Assembly (NCBI RefSeq): GCF_014145225.1
Contig: NZ_JABVCQ010000020.1
Location: 1-60,254, forward strand
Length of the DNA stretch: 60,254 bases
Direction of reading: 5' to 3'
Source of the DNA: Thiospirillum jenense
GTDB lineage: Bacteria > Pseudomonadota > Gammaproteobacteria > Chromatiales > Chromatiaceae
Made by a program: the position numbers and the translations under genes. Shown piece by piece: positions 1 through 9,323 of this stretch (position 1 is its first letter; every line of letters starts with the position of its first letter). Below the pieces are notes generated by a model. It did no database searches. It was not told the origin of the DNA and saw nothing but the letters and a program-made list of their open reading frames with translations.

Positions 1-182
1 CCTGTGCGCTGACATCGGCTGAAGCGCGTATTCAAAACAACAGTGGAATTATTACCGTGACGATTTGCTGGAATGAATCACGAGTAGATCAATTGACCGA
101 GGAAACATTGCCAGATGATCCGCTCTGTGACGCGGCCGGTATTGATGGCACCATGTCTTTTAGTTTTAATACCGAATTGTGA
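1..182 (+). CDS. pilV: PilV-like type IV pilus minor pilin, C-terminal end (partial)
   Basis: The frame beginning at base 3 is open from the window edge to TGA at 180-182 and gives about 59 residues. They include a VTICW beta-strand and Cys residues typical of the C-terminal part of PilV minor pilins (pilus assembly and priming in the inner membrane and periplasm). The stop overlaps the first start codon of pilW (GTGA at 179-182), so the two are probably translationally coupled. The assignment rests mostly on position, since pilV directly precedes pilW in gammaproteobacterial minor-pilin operons. The prepilin N-terminus lies outside the window. Confidence 0.6.
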   Translation, partial: CALTSAEARIQNNSGIITVTICWNESRVDQLTEETLPDDPLCDAAGIDGTMSFSFNTEL

Positions 183-1309
183 GCATGACCATGACAAAAC
201 ATTGCCTGACACTCAAGTTACAGCGCGGCATGACGTTGGTTGAATTATTGGTTGCAATGACCATTGGAATTTTTTTAACCGGTGGTGTCATTGCGTTATT
301 TTTAGGCACTAAGCAAAGTTACAACATGAATGAGCAATTAGCCCGAGTACAGGAGAGCGGGCGCTTTGCATTAGATGTGTTGACGCGGGAGATTCGGCAG
401 ACGGGGTATATTGGGACGTGTTCAAGTGTTAGCAGTTTATTAGATAAAAATGCAAGCGGCTATACCGATGATCGGTATTGCTTAGGTGAAAAGCACGACT
501 GTTTAGCAGCACAAAATCAACGGACAGCAATACGCGGTTGGGATGGAGTGGATCAGGCAGACCCTAATTTTGATGTTTATAATGAAACGGGTTATATTCC
601 TAATACTGATGCAATTTTTATTAAACATGCAGCGGATTTCTCTGGATTAACACCCAGCGACGGCAATACCGTTCCCGTAACAGAAACTCTAAAATTAAAT
701 CAAGCTAATATTACTAAAAACGGAGCAATCTATTTGGTTGTCGGCGGCAACGACTGTTTTTTATTCCAAAATTTAGCATCTGATGATGCAAAACGAATAT
801 CCACTCAAGGTAGTACAACCAAACAACCAAAAAATTCTGACCCACTTAACATTAGTGTAGTTGATCCTGATGATCTTGCTGATCCTAATGATTATTATAG
901 CCCAGAAATTTTTAGGTTCAGTAGCTATTTTTATTATATTGGCACTGGCTCTGATGGCTCTATCGGATTGCGTGAACGTAGTTTTAACAATGGTCATCCA
1001 ACTTCCGTACGTCCAGCGGATGAAGAGCTAATTGCTGGCGTGATTGATATGCAAATTACTTACTTAGTGGAAAACGCGACCAGCTATGTTTCTGCTAATA
1101 GTCTTACTGCGACAGATTGGCCAAATGTTACCGCCATCCGCATTAGTCTATTAGTGCAAAATAATGATCCGAATAGCGCCAATATGATGGATCAGGCGAT
1201 GTCTGTGCCTTTTTTGACTAACGCTGGAACGCTATTTGTGCCAACAGATCGGCGTTATTATCAGGTATTAACAACAACTATTGCGTTACGGAATCGGCAG
1301 CAACAATAA
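179..1309 (+). CDS. pilW: Type IV pilus minor pilin PilW
   Basis: PilW-family minor pilin, part of the complex that primes type IV pilus assembly with PilV, PilX, PilY1 and PilE. Near the N-terminus there is a prepilin peptidase site (RG|MTLVE, Gly about residue 17, Glu at +5 of the mature protein) followed by a hydrophobic helix. The sequence TREIRQTGYIG and the long beta-rich C-terminal half are usual for PilW. At 376 aa it is in the normal range. The first possible start is GTG at 179, inside the pilV stop; ATG at 185 and 191 are alternatives that leave the cleavage motif intact. PilX follows almost directly. Confidence 0.9.
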   Translation: MSMTMTKHCLTLKLQRGMTLVELLVAMTIGIFLTGGVIALFLGTKQSYNMNEQLARVQESGRFALDVLTREIRQTGYIGTCSSVSSLLDKNASGYTDDRYCLGEKHDCLAAQNQRTAIRGWDGVDQADPNFDVYNETGYIPNTDAIFIKHAADFSGLTPSDGNTVPVTETLKLNQANITKNGAIYLVVGGNDCFLFQNLASDDAKRISTQGSTTKQPKNSDPLNISVVDPDDLADPNDYYSPEIFRFSSYFYYIGTGSDGSIGLRERSFNNGHPTSVRPADEELIAGVIDMQITYLVENATSYVSANSLTATDWPNVTAIRISLLVQNNDPNSANMMDQAMSVPFLTNAGTLFVPTDRRYYQVLTTTIALRNRQQQ

Positions 1310-1345
1310 TTGATTAGCACATTGGCTTGCACGAGGTTAAATCAT

Positions 1346-1858
1346 ATGTCCTATCCAAATCAACAGGGCGCGGTGCTTATTACCGGGTTAATGATTCTAT
1401 TGATAGCGACCATTATTGGCGTATCGGCGGTGCAGAACACGGCATTTGATGAGCGCATGGCAAATAATTCACGCGGTGAGCAATTAGCATTTCAAGCGGC
1501 AGAGGCGGCAATACGAGAAGCGGCGCGAACAATAGAATCCAACAAAAGTAGTCTTACAATAATTAACAGCCCAACAACACCACGCCCTGATTTTAATCAA
1601 GATTGTGCAACATGGACAAGTACTAACCAAGCATCTAACGTTAATATGATTGGCGAACATGCAGTGCTTGCATCACTTCCCGTTTATACTATTGAAGAAT
1701 TGGAAGCAATTTTACCTGTCCCACCTGATCAAAAATTTTGCAATGGTGTAGAAATGAACCCTACGCCACTGTTACACCCTTATCGTATTACTGCTTGTGC
1801 GCAAGGCAGCTTAAATACAGCCGTTGTTGTATTAGAAGCACTCGTTTGCGCCCCATAA
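1346..1858 (+). CDS. pilX: Type IV pilus assembly protein PilX
   Basis: PilX family. It has a short N-terminus (QQGAVLITGLMILLI, one hydrophobic helix) and then the conserved AFQAAEAAIREA segment that marks this family. It acts with PilW and PilY1 in pilus priming and aggregation. A longer frame opens at a TTG at 1310, but ATG 1346 is preferred: a GAGG (1333-1336) lies nine bases upstream and the protein then starts MSYPNQQG, as expected. The classical prepilin Glu5 is absent, as is common in PilX. The gene is 19 bases from pilY1 in the same operon. Confidence 0.88.
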   Translation: MSYPNQQGAVLITGLMILLIATIIGVSAVQNTAFDERMANNSRGEQLAFQAAEAAIREAARTIESNKSSLTIINSPTTPRPDFNQDCATWTSTNQASNVNMIGEHAVLASLPVYTIEELEAILPVPPDQKFCNGVEMNPTPLLHPYRITACAQGSLNTAVVVLEALVCAP

Positions 1859-1877
1859 TTCTATTGGAGAATCCACC

Positions 1878-4800
1878 ATGTCTCTACACAACCAACCCAA
1901 TCAACGCATCGCAAAATTCTATGCCTTTCTATTCAGCTTTATGCTGACTTGTGGCATGAGCAATGTCATGGCAATGTTTGCAGAACCAACCCCGTCAGTT
2001 GAACCGTTATCTCAAGCCCCCCTATTCGGCGGCGGCGGCATTTCAGCCCCCCCCCTCACCATGTTAATTATGGGGCGCGATCACACGCTCTATTATGAAG
2101 CCTACAATGATGCCTCCGATTTAAGCGGCGACAACGTATTAGACATTGGCTATAAACCCAATATGACCGACGCTGAGGGCAATCAAGTAGATTACTTCGG
2201 TTATTTCGATTCGCATCTATGCTACACCCACGATGGCAGCAAATTTGTTCCCAGCGGCGCGACTGCAACAAAAAAATGTTCGGGCGCCTGGAGCGGTGAT
2301 TTTTTGAATTACCTCACCACCTCGCGCATTGACGCATTACGCAAAGTACTCTACGGCGGCAAGCGCAGCACTGATGATGAAAATGAAACGATTTTAGAAC
2401 GGTCTTATATTCCCCAAGACGCCCATAGCTGGGGGAAAGAATATAAAAGCATTGCGCATGATGGCTACAACATCAGTCAATATGCGCCATTATCAATTCC
2501 CGCCGACGGCACTCGTCATTTATTCGCTAATACCACGTTAGCCGTAGATGGCGGCAATAAACTCCCATTATTGCGCGTCTTAAATGATTCACGTTTTCGG
2601 ATTTGGGAATGGGTCGCCATTGAACGTCCAGTGGCTGGCACCAATTGCGTGAGCGGCGGTTGTACCACCAGCGCCGGCGGTGACACAGCATCACATCCGG
2701 CAAATAGCAGCGCCTTTCAAGCAATGGTGGACAATTGGGCAACGGATGCACAACGCTGCGGCAGCGGTGAAATAACCAATGGACAAATCAATACGATTGG
2801 CTCCAATAACAATCCATTTACGACCATTGCTGGTTGTACCCACGATTACTATCTAACGATTATTACCGGCCGAATTAACGCCGCCACAGCGGGCGATTAT
2901 GAATTTGCCACCAATGGCGATGACGCAGTCGAGGTGTTAATTGATGGGCAAGTCGTGACAGGTTGGTATGGTGGTCATGGCGACAAAACTGATGCAAGTA
3001 TAGAAACACGCGCAACCAATACCGGTTCTAAAGTCACTAAGACATTAACCAGTGGCTGGCATTCGGTTGAATTTCGCCATGAAGAAGTCACGGGTGGTGA
3101 CAATTGGCAATTATTATGGAAACCCCCTTCTGGGGTATGGGCAATTGTACCGGCCGCGAATTTACGCGGCCCAGATGGCAGTGATGACAGTAAGCCAATT
3201 ATTACCACCTATAAAACAAAACGCACCTATCCAGCCTCAGCCATGACCGATTATGTCGTGCGCGTGAAAGTGTGCGATGCGAGTTATCTTGATGAAAATT
3301 GTAAAGCCTATGGCAGTAGTCATAAACCCATTGGATTATTGCAAGATTATGGGGAAACGGATCGCATGTTGTTTGGTTTAATCTCGGGCAGTTATACGCA
3401 TCCCTATAATATGCAGGGCGGGATTTTGCGCAAAAACATTGAGAGTTTTGCTAATGAAGTGGATCCCGATACCGGCATCTTTTTAGAGGATGTATTAGGC
3501 ATCGTCAATACAATTGATCGGTTTCGGATTGTGGATTTCAAAATGGGAACGGACTATAAATATAATGATGGCTGGTTAGCAACTAAAGCAATGGTTGAAT
3601 CCACCGCCAAATTCCCAGATTGGGGTAATCCCATTGGCGAAATGATGTATGAAAGTTTGCGTTATTTCTCGGGTAAAACTGCTGCAACATCATCTTTTTT
3701 GCCTTCGTCTATTAGTAATAATAAAGAAACCGTGACACTGCACGATTATACCGGCGACTCGACAATGACATTACCCGCGCCGGCGTGGGTTGATCCCTAT
3801 AGTCAAAATGATGCGCTCTATTGTTCTCCAGGCGCACAATTAGTCATTAGTGATGTCAATCCATCCTATGATTCAGACAGTGTGCCGGGCAGTGCCTTTG
3901 GCAGTATTAGCGGTGACATTAGCGGATTAAACGCAGCCAGTGAAGCCAATGCCATTTGGGGTGCTGAACATGGTGGCAGCGGTTATCATTTTATTGGTCA
4001 AGTGGGCAATTTATATGATGGTGCGCCGACTGCGAAACAGGTATCAGGATTAGGTGATATTCGTGGTTTATCACCTTCAGAACCTACTAAACAAGGCAGT
4101 TATTACGCCGCCGGCGTAGCGCGTTTTGGGTATCAAGAAGATTTACGTTCTGATATTCAAGATAAACAAGACATCAATACGTTTTCGGTGGCGCTGGCGT
4201 CACCATTGCCCAAAATCGTGATTCCAGTGGATAATAAATTGGTGACGCTGGTGCCATTCGCTAAATCAGTCGGCGGAATGAGCATCAATCCTGCTAAAGG
4301 ACAATTCCAACCGACCAATACCATTGTGGATTTCTTTGTCGAAACCTTTGCCAATACGGATCCCAATGGGTCGGATGCCGATAGCACGGTGAATGAAGGG
4401 CGGCCATTTGTTAAGTTTCGCATTAACTTTGAAGATGTCGAACAGGGTGCTGACCATGATATGGACGCAATTATCGTGTATGAGTTGCGGGTGAATAGCG
4501 ATAATACGTTGACGGTGACGCTAACGTCTGAATACGCGGCGGGCAGCATCATGCACCATTTAGGGTATGTCATTTCTGGCACTGATACAGATGGTGTTTA
4601 TTTAGAAGTGCGCGATAAAGATACCAGCGAGTCAAATGATCCGGATTATTTCCTCGATACGCCCGTTGGCGTATTAGCAAGTGGGTGTAATAGCAATACA
4701 CCACCGAGTGCATGTACAATTAACAATACCGACACACCGCTACCGTTATTTGCCACGCGCACCTTTACCGCGAGTAATAATGCCAATGTCGCAACGGTAT

Positions 4801-6998
4801 TAGAAAGCCCATTGTGGTATGCGGCTAAGTATGGCTCAGAAGGCAATGCACGATTGGCGCAGGGTGAAAAATCGCCTAATTATTTCCTCGTCACCAATGC
4901 GGGGAAATTAAAAGAGCAAATTGAAGAAGCCTTTGCTCGTATCATTATGCTTGGTGAATTTTCAATGGCATCAGTGGCGACCAGTTCGACGCGGGCGACG
5001 ACCGATACCGCCATTTATCAAGCGATTTTTGATTCCAATGATTGGAGTGGTGATTTAGAAGAATTCAGTTTGAATAATAGCGGTGAATGGGCGCCCGGTT
5101 GGGAAGCGGCGACTGAATTAAATGATGAGACGGGCCGCCATCTCTTCACTTGGAAAAAAGAAACTGATGAAAGCGGCAATATCACCACCGCTACCGGCAT
5201 TGACTTGGCGTGGGATGACTTGACCACAGCACAACAGGGTATCTTGGATAACGACCAAACGCGCCTTAATTGGCTATTGGGTGATGATAGTTTGGAAAAT
5301 GATGACGCCGAGTCTCCAAATGGTTATAGAGCGCGGACGACAGTGCTTGGCGATATTGTTAATTCCAATCCACTCTATGTCGGTAAAGCGGAAGACGCCG
5401 GCTATACTTATTTGCCAACCGGGGTTGCGGGACGCGATAGCTATGCGACTTTCATTAGCGGTACGGCAAATCGAACGCCCGTTTTATATGTTGGTGCGAA
5501 TGACGGGATGCTCCATGCGTTTAATGCCGCGACGGGCGCCGAACAATTCGCATATATGCCACAGGGTGTGTGGGATGAAGGGCGGGTTAATTCACTCGTG
5601 GATAAAACCTATGCACATCGTTATTTCGTGGACGGTACGCCCGCGATTGGTGAAGCCTATCTTGGCAGTTGGAAATCGGTATTAGTCAGTTCATTAGGCG
5701 CAGGTGGTAAGGGCGTCTTTGCATTAGATGTGACCAATCCCGCTGAATTCAACGCGAGTAAAGTCTTGTGGGAATTCAAGGATGAAAATATGGGTTACAT
5801 GGTCAATCAAATGACCTCATCACCGGTGATTGGCCGGATGAAAAATGGTGAGTGGGCGGCGATCTTTGGCAATGGCTATAATAGCGGCACTGGTGCGTGG
5901 TTATACATTGTTAAATTAAATGGCGATCCAACCGATCCTGCTGACATGTTGATTAAAAAGATTCAGGTTTCAGATGATTCAACCAATGGGTTATCGGCAG
6001 TGACGCTTATTCGGGATCGCTATTACACTGTCGTTGGTGCGTATGCGGGTGACTTAAAAGGCAACCTGTGGAAATTCGATTTAACTGGTACCAGTCCCGG
6101 CGGGTGGGGTATTGCCAGCAATGGCGGGCCGCTATTCACGGCAACGGATTCAACTGATGTGGCGCAACCTATTACTGGTCCATTAGAGGTCGGCTATCAT
6201 CCTGATAATGGTTACATCGTTTATTTCGGCACTGGGCAATACATGCGCAATACTGATGTCGGTAATCAAGCGGTGCAGTCTATTTATGGCATTTGGGATA
6301 ATGCGTCGTTGCAGGATGGCGGACTGCCGGATAACAGCAGTTGGCATGGTGGTTCAGCTATTGCCAGTCGCAGTGAATTATTGCAGCAGACTATTGATTA
6401 TGAAACAACCGCCGATAATGACCCCGATAGTTTAACGTGGCGCGTATTATCTGATCATGCGATTGATTGGGCGGATAAACGTGGCTGGTTCATTGATTTA
6501 ATTTCTCCAGAAAATGATAGCGAAGGTGAGCGCGTAGTCACCCGACCCGATATTCTGCCCTATACAACGAAGATCATGTTCACCAGTATTATTCCGCAAG
6601 AATCGAATGATCCCTGTCAAACAGGCGGCGGCAAAAGTTGGGTATTAGTGGTGGATATGTATGACGGCGGTAGTTTTAATGGCCCCGTGTTTGATGTGAA
6701 TAAAGATGATTCATTTGATGCGGAAAACGATATGTTTACTGCTAATATCAATGGCGAGGAAGTGTTATTGCCCTATACCAGCATTGGCATAGATCACATC
6801 ACTAATGCGCCAATTAATTTGATTGAAGATGCTGTTGAAGAAGACCCCAATCATCCGGGGAGTGGAAGCCCGCGTATGATTGTCCCGGTGATTGCTGGTC
6901 AAGATGGTGGCACACCAGAGGAATTGCGTAAAATTAGTACAGATGATGGCGGCGGCAATTGCGGTGATGGCTGTCAAAGCTGGCGCCAACTCCGCTAA
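1878..6998 (+). CDS. pilY1: PilY1-family pilus tip/biogenesis protein with an inserted PA14-like domain
   Basis: A 1706-residue secreted protein. The N-terminal about 34 residues form a signal peptide (hydrophobic stretch FLFSFMLTCGM). Residues about 320-432 look like a PA14 carbohydrate-binding module (DYYLTIITGRI, YEFATNGDDAVEVLIDG, WHSVEFRHEE, QLLWKPP). The C-terminal 550 residues carry the PilY1/PilC beta-propeller (TTVLGDIVNSNPLYVG, VLYVGANDGMLHAFNA, FVDGTPAIGEAYLG, KGVFALDVTNP). A DVNKDDSFDAEND loop near residue 1605 matches a calcium-binding DxNxD pattern. In known PilY1 the propeller binds calcium and controls pilus extension and retraction. It is larger than the Pseudomonas protein (about 1160 aa), mainly from N-terminal and middle additions. 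A GGAG (1866-1869) supports the start. Confidence 0.93.
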   Translation: MSLHNQPNQRIAKFYAFLFSFMLTCGMSNVMAMFAEPTPSVEPLSQAPLFGGGGISAPPLTMLIMGRDHTLYYEAYNDASDLSGDNVLDIGYKPNMTDAEGNQVDYFGYFDSHLCYTHDGSKFVPSGATATKKCSGAWSGDFLNYLTTSRIDALRKVLYGGKRSTDDENETILERSYIPQDAHSWGKEYKSIAHDGYNISQYAPLSIPADGTRHLFANTTLAVDGGNKLPLLRVLNDSRFRIWEWVAIERPVAGTNCVSGGCTTSAGGDTASHPANSSAFQAMVDNWATDAQRCGSGEITNGQINTIGSNNNPFTTIAGCTHDYYLTIITGRINAATAGDYEFATNGDDAVEVLIDGQVVTGWYGGHGDKTDASIETRATNTGSKVTKTLTSGWHSVEFRHEEVTGGDNWQLLWKPPSGVWAIVPAANLRGPDGSDDSKPIITTYKTKRTYPASAMTDYVVRVKVCDASYLDENCKAYGSSHKPIGLLQDYGETDRMLFGLISGSYTHPYNMQGGILRKNIESFANEVDPDTGIFLEDVLGIVNTIDRFRIVDFKMGTDYKYNDGWLATKAMVESTAKFPDWGNPIGEMMYESLRYFSGKTAATSSFLPSSISNNKETVTLHDYTGDSTMTLPAPAWVDPYSQNDALYCSPGAQLVISDVNPSYDSDSVPGSAFGSISGDISGLNAASEANAIWGAEHGGSGYHFIGQVGNLYDGAPTAKQVSGLGDIRGLSPSEPTKQGSYYAAGVARFGYQEDLRSDIQDKQDINTFSVALASPLPKIVIPVDNKLVTLVPFAKSVGGMSINPAKGQFQPTNTIVDFFVETFANTDPNGSDADSTVNEGRPFVKFRINFEDVEQGADHDMDAIIVYELRVNSDNTLTVTLTSEYAAGSIMHHLGYVISGTDTDGVYLEVRDKDTSESNDPDYFLDTPVGVLASGCNSNTPPSACTINNTDTPLPLFATRTFTASNNANVATVLESPLWYAAKYGSEGNARLAQGEKSPNYFLVTNAGKLKEQIEEAFARIIMLGEFSMASVATSSTRATTDTAIYQAIFDSNDWSGDLEEFSLNNSGEWAPGWEAATELNDETGRHLFTWKKETDESGNITTATGIDLAWDDLTTAQQGILDNDQTRLNWLLGDDSLENDDAESPNGYRARTTVLGDIVNSNPLYVGKAEDAGYTYLPTGVAGRDSYATFISGTANRTPVLYVGANDGMLHAFNAATGAEQFAYMPQGVWDEGRVNSLVDKTYAHRYFVDGTPAIGEAYLGSWKSVLVSSLGAGGKGVFALDVTNPAEFNASKVLWEFKDENMGYMVNQMTSSPVIGRMKNGEWAAIFGNGYNSGTGAWLYIVKLNGDPTDPADMLIKKIQVSDDSTNGLSAVTLIRDRYYTVVGAYAGDLKGNLWKFDLTGTSPGGWGIASNGGPLFTATDSTDVAQPITGPLEVGYHPDNGYIVYFGTGQYMRNTDVGNQAVQSIYGIWDNASLQDGGLPDNSSWHGGSAIASRSELLQQTIDYETTADNDPDSLTWRVLSDHAIDWADKRGWFIDLISPENDSEGERVVTRPDILPYTTKIMFTSIIPQESNDPCQTGGGKSWVLVVDMYDGGSFNGPVFDVNKDDSFDAENDMFTANINGEEVLLPYTSIGIDHITNAPINLIEDAVEEDPNHPGSGSPRMIVPVIAGQDGGTPEELRKISTDDGGGNCGDGCQSWRQLR

Positions 6999-7016
6999 TA
7001 AACCCGCCCCACAGTT

Positions 7017-7046
7017 CCGGCGCTGTCATTCACCAAACAGCGCCGG
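7017..7046 (+). terminator. Hairpin between pilY1 and pilE
   Basis: A perfect 10-bp inverted repeat, CCGGCGCTGT (7017-7026) and ACAGCGCCGG (7037-7046), with a 10-nt loop. Only a weak T-containing tail (TTAATTC) follows, so it may be an attenuator or an mRNA-processing/stability hairpin separating the expression of pilY1 and pilE rather than a strong terminator. Confidence 0.45.
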
Positions 7047-7077
7047 TTAATTCACAAAACTTTAATGGACAGACAGC

Positions 7078-7500
7078 ATGTTGAATAGAAAACCCAGCGC
7101 CGGCTTCACCTTAATTGAATTGATGATAACCGTCGCCATCGTCGGCATCCTCGCCGCCATTGCGTATCCCAGTTATCAAGATTCGGTGATTAAATCATGG
7201 CGCACCACCGCCACCGGCTGTTTATTAGAACTGGCAACACGCATGGAACGGCGCTATACCAGCACCTCCCGTTATAATAGCGACGCAAATATCCCCGCAG
7301 CGAGTTGCACCACTGACGGCAGCATGGCTAACCGCTACACGTTTTCATTCACCGCCACACCCACAGCCACCGCCTATTCATTACAAGCCGTTCCCGCCAC
7401 AGATGGCCCACAAGCGAATGACGCCTGCGGCACCCTCACTATCAACAACTTCGGGCAAAAGGGCGCGGCTGATGATCCCGCCACCTGCTGGCGGCAATAA
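7078..7500 (+). CDS. pilE: Type IV pilin-like protein PilE
   Basis: A 140-residue prepilin. The leader MLNRKPSAG is cut before FTLIELMITVAIVGILAAIAYPSY, the textbook class III signal with Glu5. The rest resembles the PilE minor pilin of Pseudomonas-type pil operons: SWRTTATGCLLELATRMERRY, two pairs of Cys, and a C-terminal CGTLTINNFGQKG strand. It closes the pilVWXY1E operon. Being at the end of this operon it is more likely the minor pilin PilE than the major pilin PilA. Confidence 0.9.
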   Translation: MLNRKPSAGFTLIELMITVAIVGILAAIAYPSYQDSVIKSWRTTATGCLLELATRMERRYTSTSRYNSDANIPAASCTTDGSMANRYTFSFTATPTATAYSLQAVPATDGPQANDACGTLTINNFGQKGAADDPATCWRQ

Positions 7501-7548
7501 TCAATTCGATCATTGCAAATGTTTATTCGTGCGGGTAAATAAACGCGC

Positions 7549-7586
7549 AAAAAAAAATGGCTCAGATAAATTAATTATCTGAGCCA
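7549..7586 (-). terminator. Rho-independent terminator for tRNA-Arg
   Basis: On the minus strand a perfect 12-bp stem (arms at 7575-7586 and 7558-7569, 5-nt loop) is followed by nine consecutive T (the A run at 7549-7557 on the plus strand). It lies 24 bases after the tRNA-Arg CCA end. The T run is on the minus-strand side only, so it serves the tRNA and not pilE. Confidence 0.9.
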
Positions 7587-7610
7587 ATGTCGTTTACTTT
7601 ATCAGGGAAT

Positions 7611-7687
7611 TGGCGCGCCCGGAGAGATTCGAACTCCCGACCCCCTGGTTCGTAGCCAGGTACTCTATCCAACTGAGCCACGGGCGC
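7611..7687 (-). tRNA. tRNA-Arg (anticodon ACG)
   Basis: The minus strand folds into a complete cloverleaf. The acceptor arm GCGCCCG (7681-7687) pairs with CGGGCGC, and the discriminator G is followed by an encoded CCA (7611-7613). The anticodon stem CCTGG/CCAGG encloses loop CTACGAA, giving anticodon ACG (normally A34-to-inosine edited, reading CGU/CGC/CGA). The T arm contains GTTCGAATC. A sigma70-like promoter precedes it and a strong terminator follows. Confidence 0.97.
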
Positions 7688-7699
7688 CTTGAGCAGAGA

Positions 7700-7728
7700 A
7701 TTATCAACCACCCCCGCCCGCTCGTCAA
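7700..7728 (-). promoter_or_regulatory. Sigma70-type promoter of tRNA-Arg
   Basis: On the minus strand TTGACG (7723-7728) and GATAAT (7700-7705) are separated by 17 bases, five of six matches at each hexamer. The predicted start lies just before the tRNA 5' end at 7687. The promoter sits in the short space between the hydrogenase stop codon (7745) and the tRNA, so the tRNA does not depend on read-through from the hydrogenase gene. Confidence 0.8.
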
Positions 7729-7744
7729 GTCCCAACTGCGCCGC

Positions 7745-9295
7745 TCAATGCACCGAACAGGCAATACACGGATCAGTCGAGCGCACAATGCGCGTCAATT
7801 CAATAGGCGCGGCGGAATTTTGAATGCGTGTGCCAATTAACATCTGCTCCACCGCCCCGGGTTGATTACTCGCATCTCGCGGCGAAATATTCCACGTTGT
7901 CGGCACAATCAATTCATAATTCTGAATATAACCCTGATCGTCCGTTGCAATCCAATGCGCCAACGCCCCCCGCGTCGCCTCAGTTAAACCCACCCCCTGC
8001 GCATTCCGCGGCACCGGTTGTTCAATAAAACCCAATTGATCCGGCACCAGCGCCTCCAAATCCTGTTCTAATCGGTCAAGAATCAACAACGCATTGAATA
8101 ACCGCGCCAAATGCCGCCCCATCACTGAAGGATAATCGGCTAAGGTTAATCCCAGCGCCTGATTATATTGATTCACCAGCGACGTCACCGCTGGATTGAT
8201 TCCCGCGTGATAAGTATTGACAATGCGCGCCACCGGACCAACCTCCATGACCGCCCCACCATAGCGCGGCGCCCGCGCCCAACTATATTTACCATTCGGC
8301 TGCGCCCGCTCGTGATTAAACTGCGCCCAATCAATTGGCGTCAAATGGCGACTACTCAATGGTTTAACATGGCGATCTGGTTGATCGCTATAATACGAAC
8401 GAACACTATCTTCAGTAATTTTATTAATATCAAGCGGCTGATACTGTCCATTTAACGTCGCCCCGCCAGCAAAGGCATGATTTGCCCCGGTTGCATCTGG
8501 AAAAAACGGATACGACAATAAATGACCAGCGCCGCGCCCTTCGGCAAAATACGGGCGAAAGGCTTGCGCAACGGCGGTCACATCATCCCGAAATGCGCCG
8601 CGAATAAACGCCGCCACCGGGATTAACCAAGTGCGGAATTGAATAATGCTGTCTAATGATGGAATGGTCGTCACCCCGCCCGCTTCAATCGTCACTGGAT
8701 GCGGTGCTTTCGCGCCAAATAACGCCACCATGCGATGTAATGTCGCCATGATTGGCAACGCCTCTAAATAATGGCGAATCGCACTCAAATTCAGCGTCGG
8801 ATCATGACAATAGGCCGCTTCATAGCGCGGTAAAAAGGGCGCGGCGGGAAAGACTTTTGCACTCGCCATTTCTTGTTTCACCCAATCGCGCACCGTTAAT
8901 AACCCAGCATCCTGACCTTGATAATGCAACACGGCGGTAATATCAATAAAATCTAATGCACATAACGCATAAAAATGCAGCAAATAATCTTGCAGATGAT
9001 AACTCCCAACAATTAAATTACGCAGGCGCTGGCCATTCGCATTGGGGCGCAAGTTCATCGCATGTTCTAATGCCAACGCCGCCGCTTCTGCATGACCATA
9101 GGGACACACACCGCAAATACGCTGCGTGACCTGTTGCGCCACTCGCGCATCATACCCAATTAACGCTTTTTCAATCCCGCGAAACATATCTGCACTGCAC
9201 TGTGCATCAATGACAACTTGATTTTCAATGTGAGTCACAAAGCGTAAATGCCCTTCAATACGGGTCATGGGATCAACAACACAACGAGTCATCAT
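7745..9295 (-). CDS. [NiFe]-hydrogenase large subunit without C-terminal extension (orphan)
   Basis: A 516-residue large subunit of the H2-binding [NiFe] enzyme family. Both nickel-iron motifs are intact: RICGVC (Cys61, Cys64) near the N-terminus and DPCIAC (Cys510, Cys513) at the C-terminus. The N-terminal DPMTRIEGHL is also standard. The stop codon comes immediately after the final His of DPCIACSVH, so there is no peptide for a maturation protease to remove. In known families this is a feature of H2-sensing hydrogenases (HupV/HoxC) and some group 4 enzymes. Most catalytic group 1-3 enzymes carry an extension. No small subunit, cytochrome b or hyp gene is adjacent. It is divergent from mtaB, with 28 bases between starts. 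The exact group is unresolved. ATG 9292 is an alternative start. Confidence 0.88.
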   Translation of the reverse strand: MMTRCVVDPMTRIEGHLRFVTHIENQVVIDAQCSADMFRGIEKALIGYDARVAQQVTQRICGVCPYGHAEAAALALEHAMNLRPNANGQRLRNLIVGSYHLQDYLLHFYALCALDFIDITAVLHYQGQDAGLLTVRDWVKQEMASAKVFPAAPFLPRYEAAYCHDPTLNLSAIRHYLEALPIMATLHRMVALFGAKAPHPVTIEAGGVTTIPSLDSIIQFRTWLIPVAAFIRGAFRDDVTAVAQAFRPYFAEGRGAGHLLSYPFFPDATGANHAFAGGATLNGQYQPLDINKITEDSVRSYYSDQPDRHVKPLSSRHLTPIDWAQFNHERAQPNGKYSWARAPRYGGAVMEVGPVARIVNTYHAGINPAVTSLVNQYNQALGLTLADYPSVMGRHLARLFNALLILDRLEQDLEALVPDQLGFIEQPVPRNAQGVGLTEATRGALAHWIATDDQGYIQNYELIVPTTWNISPRDASNQPGAVEQMLIGTRIQNSAAPIELTRIVRSTDPCIACSVH

Positions 9296-9323
9296 AAGTA
9301 TTTTAATCTGTGAGTGTCATTCA

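Noticed and set aside
7610-7840. Plus-strand frame starting MARPERFELPTPWFVARYS
   Set aside because: It is the antisense translation of tRNA-Arg, a well-known annotation artefact, and runs on into the antisense of the hydrogenase gene.
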